From Penicillus capitatus (lineage: Eukaryota > Chlorophyta), in assembly GCA_965649825.1 (NCBI GenBank), contig OZ287709.1:310001-374000 (forward strand): a stretch of DNA of 64,000 nucleotides, in the 5' to 3' direction. Below the pieces are notes generated by a model that was given only the letters and a program-made list of their open reading frames with translations, had not been told where the DNA came from and did not search any database. Shown here piece after piece: positions 55,976 to 64,000 of this stretch; the stretch's first letter is position 1, and every line of letters begins with the position of its first letter. The position numbers and the translations under genes were made by a program.

Positions 55976-58322
55976 ATGTCTACAGCCTTTGTGGCGACAC
56001 GTAGACCTAGCTCCCTGTCCGATGGTTCGAGTTCATCGAGGAGGCCCACAGATAACGTGCTGGATTCAGAAGAGGAAGAGGAACAGCAGTTTCACGACTG
56101 TACAGAAATTGTAGATACCCTGTATCTCAGTTTTGACTCTCAGGATTTACCACCACCGTCACCTCTCACCAAACACGCCCCCGCTGAACATTCAGAATTG
56201 ATGGAGTTTCGCGACGTTTCTAAAAAAGGGCCAAACAGTCGGTCCGAATCGGAGGCCTTTTATTCATGCGACGGAGGACGTCTTGCAACGGAGAGCGAAG
56301 AGGAAGCCGTTACGTCCGATCCGGACACCATTGACCAACCGAGTCCCGTCGTCGAAGGTGGTCCCTCAGCTAAAATGCTGGAAGAGAACGAGGATACAAG
56401 AGTATCTGGCGATGCAAGGATAATGTCATCTATGGATCGGGATGTGGAGATGCGACGCCGATTGGCGTTTGCTCCACAGTGCTTGGAGAGCTTTCGGACC
56501 GAGATGCTCCCAGACAGAACGTCTTCGACAGAAGAACCTTCTGATGTACAGAGCTCTGGGACATCGCCTCCACACCCTTGCAGTATTGCTGATAATTTTG
56601 GAAAAGAAGATGAAAAATCGAGCAGTGCGCTCGATCAAACGTCCACGCCCGACGTGCTCGTGACCTTGACCTCGACAGATATGGGGATTTCTGCCAAGAG
56701 AGAAGACTCTCTGGATCCACCCGCTCTGTATTCCAGAAACATGGATTCCATTCCAGACAATACCATTTTTGATAAAGCGCAACTCGTGGAGGAGGCTCTG
56801 GACACGGCTGAGATCAATAAGTGCATGGATACGAGGCGAGCTGCACGCCTCAATGCACTTCCCAGTCTTAGAATTCAAGAACAGTACTCGGATGAACTCA
56901 GATCTATCACCAAGAACCATCGCCACCAGTCGAGCAGCTCAAGCGTGACACATGTTTGTCCACCTCTGCCTACTTACCGCATGGAGACGGTCCCATCCCA
57001 ACAAAGCACATTGACTCGGGCAAACAGTGCACCAAGTGATATAAAGGAAGAGAATTTCATGGCAGAGGATGTAGAGATATCATCGATATTGGGTCATGCC
57101 ATGTGTTTTAGTGCTGCTGCAGAGGATCGACCATTGAGTTCCTTAAGCGCACCTTTTGAAGAAGTGATTCAAACATCGCAGCACGGCTGCAAGAAATGTC
57201 TGAGCTCCTGGGTCCAGAGAAAGATGCATTTCGTTTCTTTTGACACAGAATCTGATGCGGCCTCCGTCACTCGATCCGAGTATATTATGGATTTGAAACG
57301 GGGGAAAGAAAGACAGGACGATGATGGACTGCTCTGTCCATATCATCAGCATCAGTATCACCGTCACTCTCACCACTATCACCATCGATCCCGTCCAAGT
57401 TCACGGTTCGGCTACGTTAACGGATTTGCGATTGGTCCCAGCGTCAGTCCCGTGCCTCCCGGAGGCATTCGAGATTTCAGCAAAGAAGATGCGATATCGC
57501 TAAACGCTGCACTGCGGAACAACCCTCAGCTGACAAATGTCGCTATGGGAGAATGGACAAGGTACGTGTACGCTTTCTCCTTCATCGTGATACCGTGATG
57601 CTGTGAGGACAGTAAACTGATCGGCTTCGCGACCCCTGCTGATTACTATGTGCACATGATCCATGAGCTCTCGGCTCAGAAGATCAATGTTCTGGCTTTG
57701 ATCAAGGCAAGACTCGGAGAGCATCATCCTCTCGTCACAGACATCATCGAAAAACTGCGAAACTACACAACGGAAGTGCCAAGTTTCATTTTGAGCTCCA
57801 TGTCCAAAGGACACAAACGCACGCCGCCTCTTGCATCTCATCAGCGATTACCACTCTTTTCGAGAGGGACGACGACGACGGATTTTCATCAAAGTGTGGA
57901 GGCAGCTTTGATTCGCTGTGGCGTGAATATGGCATTCTTTGACAAGTCTGCATCCCTCCCTCCATCCCTCCGTCACCGTGACATCGTCCATTGGCAGGTC
58001 GCGTTGCATGTTTGCCACGGAGCAGGAGTATTACGAGTATATTTCTTGTCAAATAAAATCGGCAGGTTTTGAGGTTTCTCTCAAAAAACTGAAAGAACTG
58101 CTCGGAGCTGCACATCCCTTTATTAACACCTTTAGATCAAGTGTTGCGATGGACTGCGAAAGCAGCAGTCGAACAGGTACCCTGCTGTATCCGTCCACAA
58201 CAAGCGTGAGTATCATGGAGATTTCTGTCATGCTATGTAGGTTCCTTGACAGATTCTGCGAGGAGTATTCAGTCAGGAACATCAAAATCGTCTCCGAGAC
58301 TCCCACCGCCAACCAAACCTAG
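55976..58322 (+). CDS. Uncharacterised Ser/Glu-rich protein with a duplicated C-terminal module
   Basis: Starts MSTAFVATRRPSSLSDGSS. The first 500 residues look disordered: Ser, Glu, Asp and Pro rich, with acidic EEEEEQQ and a His run (HHQHQYHRHSHHYHHRS). An ordered part begins FSKEDAISLNAALRNNPQL. Across an intron ending GACAG comes SKLIGFATPADYYVHMIHEL with KARLGEHHPLVTDIIEKLR. After another intron comes MFATEQEYYEYISCQIKS with KELLGAAHPFINTFRSS. The two segments align (FAT..xYY, then K..LG..HP), so a module of about 45 residues is duplicated. I know no family with this pattern. Last exons are less certain. Could be a signalling or cytoskeletal adaptor, but nothing shows this. Confidence 0.6.
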
Positions 58323-59148
58323 AGACATAGCGTCAACAACAACATCACAAGTCTGTGCATCCATCCATCGATCGATCGATCATCGTGCATCAAATGTGTG
58401 TGTGACGACAGGAGGAGTCCGTTCGGCACGAAAATGATATGGAGAGGGAAGAAGCATGGACAGGAGGACCCTGTTTGTTGTACTGTTTCGCTGGTCTGCG
58501 GAAAACTTTACAAGGCAAGAGATCAAAACATCGGAAGAACCACACCTTCGCATAAGGACTGTGAATAAAAAATGGAAATCGACCTCCTCTCATAGTTACT
58601 CTGAGACGGAAAACTGTGTGTTCGTTCGTTCGTCTGTTTGTTTGTTTGTTTGTACTCTTCAACATCAACAGCAGCTCATCTCACAGACGGTCACTGTATG
58701 GGTACAAAATGACAAGCACATCTCTGTCATCTTTTTTGCTCAGTTGAAGTTATCTCATCTGCCGGTTCCGTTTGTGGATTCTCTGTTAGTTGTCTGTCTG
58801 ACCTATTAGAGATAGATAGAGTTCCTTTGTCTTTCTTTTCATTTTTGTGTTGTTGTTGGTGTTGTTGTTCTCCACTCTGGAATAAGACGGTGCTTGTGTT
58901 GGTTCTTCATGAACGATTGGGGTGATTATACATGAGGTTGTGTTCTGCCTGACCACAGTCCACCATCCATCCATCCATCCGATCAAGCATCTGCACGATA
59001 TTTGATTTCATGCATTGCTCTTCTTTTCCCGTTCCTTTCTGTCCAAAACGAGGCAGAGAGTCAGAGTCTCCTTTGAAAGGAACAATCCAATATTAATAAG
59101 GACCCCTTTTCAAGGATAAACCCCGCCCCTGGACCCACTCTCAAGTCC
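58323..59148. repeat. Gene-free spacer with simple repeats
   Basis: Holds a (GTTT/GTTC)n tract at about 58621-58654, the same repeat type (opposite strand) as at 29398-29433, and a (CCAT)n tract at about 58961-58980. No coding region supported. Confidence 0.65.
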
Positions 59149-60468
59149 TTATGAGCAGAGTTGCTGGTTATAGAGTTTTGCCACGTCTTCGTACTCGTAC
59201 CATTCTTTATGACCCTTCTCTGAACCGTTCAGCAGTCTCACTTCGACGCTAAATCTCTCAATGTCTATGCCAGTGAGCTCTGCAATGCAATCTTCATTGG
59301 GACCCTTCAAAATAAGAAGCTTTCCGCCAACGGCCGGGAGAACCGTTTCCAATTCTGCCTGATCCACACGGACGATGTCTCCTGAGCCGATCATTTCAAT
59401 CTCTGCAATGTATGCATCGATTAATTTCTTGATGACACCTTTCTGCTTGTAATATCCATGGATTCGCAATCCGGGTGACATGACTTTGACGACAATTCCT
59501 GGCTTGATCCATCCATCCAAAGTCAGTTTCTTATGCTTCTCCCTGATCCCAGCGTGAATCTTCTCCAAATGTGTCAATCCTTTGCTGCGACGTTCTGGGA
59601 CCTGCGGATAGCCTAAACGCATCAGACCCCTGGATAGTCCATCGGACTCCATGCGATAAATCACTTTGTGATGTGACGGGAGGATCTTCTGCGAAAACTT
59701 CCAGCTTCTGTTTCTTACTAGCCTCCTTTTCATCGCACTCTTTCTGAACGGAGAAAGAGATGGGGCCATCTGTTTCTGTTCTGTTCAATTCTGTTATCGT
59801 TGTTGCCGGTTCATCGGTCGCTGTCGTTGATATCTCTGTTTCATCGATCTGCCTCGCTGCTGCTTTTTCGATCTGCCTTTGTATCTCCTTCATCTGTCGC
59901 ACATCATCTTGTTTCTCTGCCACGTCCCGTTCCTTCCTCTTGCTACGTCGCACATCCGCCTCATTCTCTTTAGGGACCAACTGCAAGACCACAGCAACGA
60001 ACACACACTTCAATATATGACACTGTCTGAGGGGTGGGTGCATTTCACTTGAATAAACCATCCCTTGGGCGTTTGCTCAATCTTGCAAAGTCCTTTCTTT
60101 CCTAAGTACTGTACGAATCCCGAAAGGGAGAGCCATCGGGTTGAGTTCATGTGGATGTGGTCCTTGTCTTTAATGAATTCGTTGTAGACACGGTTGGCCG
60201 AGACACGTGAATTGGGATGGCAGACACGCATATGTGCCATGAAATCGGATTCGAACTGATGTGAATACTGTGACACGACTTGACCGGGATTCTGCCCGAA
60301 GAGTTCCATCTGACGACGATGACTGGCACTTGTCTGATGACACTTGAATCCGTTCTCATCGCGACACTGCTTCTGACAGAGCTGACAATACCATCGCAGT
60401 TTCTGCAGACCGCGAGCTTTGATGCGATTCGATATCGCTTTTGGCGTCAAGAAATCATGCTTCGGCAT
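59149..60468 (-). CDS. KIN17: KIN17 DNA/RNA-binding nuclear protein
   Basis: Three exons. The first encodes MPKHDFLTPKAISNRIKARG, then the C2H2-like zinc finger YCQLCQKQCRDENGF plus CHQTSASHRRQ, then the winged-helix domain (VYNEFIKDKDHIHMNSTRW, GLCKIEQTPKGWFIQ). After an intron ending GGTCTTGCAG comes a long charged coiled coil (EIQRQIEKAAARQIDETE). The last exon gives the tandem SH3/KOW-like C-terminus: LDGWIKPGIVVKVMSPGL, KQKGVIKKLIDAYIAEIEM, VDQAELETVLPAVGGKLLIL and EWYEYEDVAKLYNQ. Human KIN17 has the same order. It binds curved DNA and RNA and is found in replication and spliceosomal complexes. 93 bp separate its start from that of CSN5. Confidence 0.95.
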
Positions 60469-60561
60469 TCTGTGCGTCCAGGAAGAAGGTGTGATACGAC
60501 ACCGACGGTGTTGCCCTCGAGTTCGGTCGGATCCGGTGAAGGTCGGATGATGTGACGTGAG

Positions 60562-61823
60562 ATGAGGACCGGCCGACAGGCATTGAACGAAATGGACGAC
60601 GCATCGAAAGCGCGACTCCGTTGGGAGTTGGAGAACAGTATCCCGTCATCGGAAGACAGCGACGCCCTCTTTCGTTACGATGCGGCGGAGGAACAGACCA
60701 TCCGCCGCCAACGTCCCTGGAGCAACGACCCGCATTACTTTAAACAGTACCCCTTCTCCGAATCGACATCGCCCCCCTCACTCTCTTGTCGTGTGATAGT
60801 GTGAAGATTTCTGCTCTGGCGTTACTGAAGATGGCAATGCATGCCAAATCTGGTGGTACCCTTGAGGTGAGGCACGACGAAACGGCTTGAGATCGTGAGT
60901 ACATAAGGGCATGGAGATTTGAAGGTGATGGGACTGATGCAAGGGAAGATCCAGCACCACACGTTCGTCGTTCTGGACAGCTTTGCCCTTCCCGTCGAAG
61001 GAACGGAGACGCGAGTCAATGCCATGGACTCGGCCAATGTCTTTATGTGCGAATACATCAGCCTCTATGGAGTGCGCACCATTCTTCCACCTGTCACATC
61101 GTTCGTTGATGTCGGGTGTTGGTGGTTCAGGAGTTGGGTCACGGGGAAAATGTCATTGGCTGGTATCACAGTCATCCAGGCTATGGATGTTGGCTGTCAG
61201 GAATCGACGTGTCCACGCAGATGACCAATCAACAGGGACAGGATCCTTTTCTCGCCGTCGTCATCGACCCTGTCCGCACCATGTCTTCAGGAAAAGTCGA
61301 GATCGGCGCCTTCCGTACCTTTCCCGAAGGATTCAAGCCAGAAGATGAAGGGCCGTCTGAATACCAGACGATTCCCCTCGACAAGATCGAAGACTTTGGT
61401 GTCCATGCCAAGCAGTACTACGCACTGGACATTGCCTTTTTCAAATCTGCCCTCAATGCACGTCTGTTGGATCTGCTGTGGAAGGACTATTGGGTGAAGA
61501 CACTGTCTGCCTCACCGTTGCTCTTGAATCGTGGATTTGTCCGTCGTCAGTTGTCAGATATCGGTGAGAAGATGCAGGCGGCGGAATGTCAGTTGAGCCA
61601 TCGCATCAATCGGTATGCAGTTTCGTCAGATGAACGAAAAAAGGAAGAGGGCGTCTTGGTTAAATTGCACAGAGATACGTGCAAGATGGCATTGGAACAA
61701 GTCAAGGGTCTATCCAGTCAGATCATTAAATGCATGTTGTTTCATCAGCACAGTAATGACATGGCGGCGGCTTTCGATAGTCAGATGGATGCTGAAGATG
61801 TCGTTGTTTCGGAAGAACACTAG
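60562..61823 (+). CDS. CSN5: COP9 signalosome subunit 5 (JAMM deneddylase)
   Basis: Four exons. Exon 1 has [13 protein letters not shown] just before the MPN domain. Then come [20 protein letters not shown] and, after a short intron, [20 protein letters not shown] followed by [19 protein letters not shown]. The next intron contains CTGTCACATCG. The JAMM zinc motif is complete: Glu in the MPN core and [20 protein letters not shown]. The C-terminal helical part, [20 protein letters not shown] with [18 protein letters not shown], is intact. It removes NEDD8 from cullins. The first ATG follows a TGATGTGACGTGAGATGAGG stretch that itself looks like an intron end, so translation may start at the later ATG near 60591 ([16 protein letters not shown]). 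Confidence 0.95.
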
Positions 61824-62438
61824 GATTTAAATGAGGTTCGCAATCGATGAGCAACGCAACTCCCATATCCATTTGGATTTTTCTCTTTCGTCATTCTGCT
61901 TCCGATTTTAGAGAATTGAGCAGAACGGCTGGTGGTCACATCAAACAATGTCAAACATGCATGCATACATTCATGGAAAACAAAACCGCATTAGATGTAC
62001 GTTTGTAGGAAGAACAGAATTATTGCGAGCTTCATGATTCACAGACTATATTCATCATACCATGTTTTCCGTCGGCAATGTCCTCGCGAGACGTCGGTCT
62101 GCTAGAGAATTGTCTTATTTCACATCAGCTGCTTTCAAACCAATCGTATAAAAAACTGTGACTCAAGTGGACAGACCACAAGCTTCATGTAGACAAAAAC
62201 ATCAGATGAAGTTGAAATATCGCCACGAGAAAGAAGAAAGTTAACCCCATCAAAGAGTACCTTATCCCTGACTTTAACCAGCTTGCTTTCCACTTTGACA
62301 GAAATGCTTTACGGCAAAAACCTACGATGTCAAAGAAGGAGAAGAAAGCTCAAGAAATCCCACATATGATGGTAAAATAAAAACGGATCGTGCAGTTGTT
62401 GATGTTGTGGTGAAAGAATATGGAAATCGGAAGAGCCA
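61824..62438. other. Spacer without a supported gene
   Basis: A/T-rich, short frames only. It lies between the CSN5 stop and the stop of the convergent CCT-domain gene and should contain both 3' ends. Confidence 0.6.
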
Positions 62439-63668
62439 CTATTTCTGCTCTGTCTTTTTGTTGCCGCTGCCAATTTGTTTCTTCAACAATGCATCCACTT
62501 CTTCCTGCTTGGCAAAGCGGCCTTTGATGCGTGGACGATTCTCGGCATAGGCTTTACGCGATGCGTAACGGATCCTGTGTCCCCACGTCCGTCTCTTACG
62601 TTTTTCTAGATATCTATCACACAAAGAGGCAGCTTCGCATCAGCTCCCTTTCAGACATCGGATGCAGATCAGACCTTGCTACTTTTGCCTTTCGAATGAG
62701 GTTCTGTTCAGCAGTGAGCTTTCGAGGAGGGATTGGAACAGTGTTGCTGGGTTGTGCCACTTCGACGGCGGGAGTCATGTCGGGGTGCACATTCACTCGA
62801 TAATGTTGCACAGCTGTCGCAGGAGCAAACGTGCCCGATGGACAACATGACGAGGCGGCAAACACACAGCAACCATTCATCCAAGGCCTTTCTATCCCTA
62901 AACCATACATACTCCATCACTTACAGGTATTATGCAAAAACGAACAAACATTACCTGCATAGTGGCTTGTTATTGTCGGGCACATTGGATGCTCCTCTTT
63001 GACATATCTCACTTCCTCTCTCTCCTGTTCCTCTTCTTTCATCCAGCCAACATTCGATTTTGCATCCTGCAACGGGAAAACGATCTTTGTGATGTGACCG
63101 ACGGTATGAGGGCGCACATGGAGTGAGCAAACAAGAGTATCATCGTAGTTGGTCGGGTCATCCAAGCAACCCAATACATTATCAGAAAAAAGACAAACAT
63201 CCGGCAGTGTCGTGCAGATGTCATGGTTCGTATGCAAACTACGCCGCGGAAAGAGCGCAGATGAAGGCATTGCTGCCTCGTTCTCCCCCATCTCGGAGCA
63301 TCTCTCAGACGTATTGTCCAGAGGACTCACGCTACTGTCGGTACCGCTTGAATCCTGCGCGACATGTCTGCCTTTTTCAATCATCCGGTGCTTCGTTCTA
63401 CCTGACGGCAATACGTTGCACTGCTGTTTGTCTTGGACAGACAGGCGCCACGCGCATAGAACTCGTTTTCCGTTGCAGGCGCTACTGAAACGATGTCACC
63501 ATTATCGTAGCTTCCGTTCTGAAGCGACGCATGAAACTCATCAGGCGGCCACTTCAGGCGCTGCTGCATGAACGTCGGTTGAAACGCAGAAGCGCTATCT
63601 TCGAGTCCCACACACTCATACGACGAAAGCAGACCGTATCCAGTGTCTAATTCAGTATTTAGCCACAT
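62439..63668 (-). CDS. CCT-domain (CONSTANS/TOC1-type) regulator
   Basis: The last exon encodes a typical CCT motif: [37 protein letters not shown], ending SGNKKTEQK. Upstream exons join by GT-AG introns: [20 protein letters not shown] ... [13 protein letters not shown], then [19 protein letters not shown] ... HYAG, then [20 protein letters not shown] ... [18 protein letters not shown] with [10 protein letters not shown]. This N-terminal region is Cys-containing but is not a clear B-box. CCT proteins bind CCAAT-type promoters through NF-Y in plants and algae. The frame shifts by one base between SERELM and the CCT exon; no fitting intron was found, so an indel, sequence error or unusual splice must be assumed. 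The start at 63668 is a guess. Confidence 0.7.
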
Positions 63669-64000
63669 CGATGCCGTCTGTAGGTCAAACAGGAGATCCC
63701 ACGATCCAGAGCGACAGACGCAAAAGATGGAATGCGCAGGAGTTCTCTTTCGATGTTTTGATGTGACAGTTCCAACCTTCGACGGATTCTTTCGATGGCG
63801 TCGGTTGCGCGCGCGTCTCGAGCAAGATGTCCTGACAGCCACAGTCACGCGGCCTCGCGTCTTGTGCCCGCGGCGTTGTTTCCAGTACATGTCTCTCCGC
63901 CGCATCGGAAACGACCAATCGCGTTGCGCTATGGCATTGACCGTTACGATGCAAGCGATTCGAGACACCTATCGCCTCGGGGTCGCGAGGTCGTGATCTC
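63669..64000. other. Right end of the window
   Basis: Minus-strand frame continues upstream of the proposed CCT-gene start with Arg-rich sequence (SRRARNRRHRKNPSK) that could be a further 5' exon. Nothing else supported. Confidence 0.4.

Overview
This window is nuclear DNA from a eukaryote, very probably a unicellular photosynthetic one. Genes are split by many very short GT-AG introns (mostly 45-60 bp), lie on both strands and are packed within tens to a few hundred bases of each other. Eukaryote-only families are present (COP9 subunit 5, KIN17, farnesyltransferase beta, ARMC8/GID5, ATG13, STK16, a Mediator-21-like protein). A plastid is indicated by a lumenal PsbP-domain protein, a plant/cyanobacterial-type ribulokinase (XK1), a nitrate transporter of the algal NNP type, a CCT-domain protein and two large PPR proteins. 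I cannot name the species; a red alga or an alga with a secondary plastid would fit.

Layout. 1-2.85 kb: no recognisable gene. 2.85-5.0 kb: a mitochondrial-type aldehyde dehydrogenase (-). 5.0-6.6 kb: nothing supported. 6.6-10.6 kb: a visibly GC-richer island with a broken TenI/thiamine-phosphate-synthase-like gene, an FGGY ribulokinase (both -) and a divergent membrane-anchored sulfotransferase (+). 10.9-12.6 kb: an MFS sugar transporter. 12.6-17.4 kb: a gene graveyard with a decayed second transporter copy, a long hairpin, a tRNA-like relic and a truncated DEAD-box helicase C-domain. 17.4-22.4 kb: six compact genes (MED21-like, peroxiredoxin, purple acid phosphatase, MogA/Cnx1G, F-box, FAM32A-like). 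22.6-27.8 kb: two tandem, diverged ARMC8/GID5 paralogues. 27.8-28.4 kb: a mitochondrial HMG-box protein. 29.5-32.4 kb: a PPR protein with a long Ser/Pro-rich linker. 33.3-36.8 kb: nitrate transporter and, divergently, farnesyltransferase beta. 38.3-39.7 kb: ATG13. 40.8-43.3 kb: an 835-residue PPR protein. 43.8-44.9 kb: PsbP-domain protein. 45.9-49.1 kb: a secreted Pmp-like beta-helix protein. 49.8-52.8 kb: TruB-like pseudouridine synthase and a GYF-domain protein. 52.8-55.5 kb: STK16-like kinase and an EXS transporter, start to start. 56-58.3 kb: an uncharacterised Ser-rich protein with a duplicated C-terminal module. 59.1-61.8 kb: KIN17 and CSN5, divergent. 62.4-63.7 kb: CCT-domain regulator.

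The genes are not an operon or pathway cluster. The strongest window-wide signal is that short introns of unrelated genes, and some spacers, share the words GATGTGAC / GTCACATC and GTGTGAGA / TCTCACAC. This could mean common splicing signals or introner-like intron spread. Several head-to-head pairs have very short intervals and one tail-to-tail pair overlaps at its stop codons.

All calls come from reading the translations and joining exons by hand; no database search was run. Exon joins quoted are those that restore family-conserved sequence.
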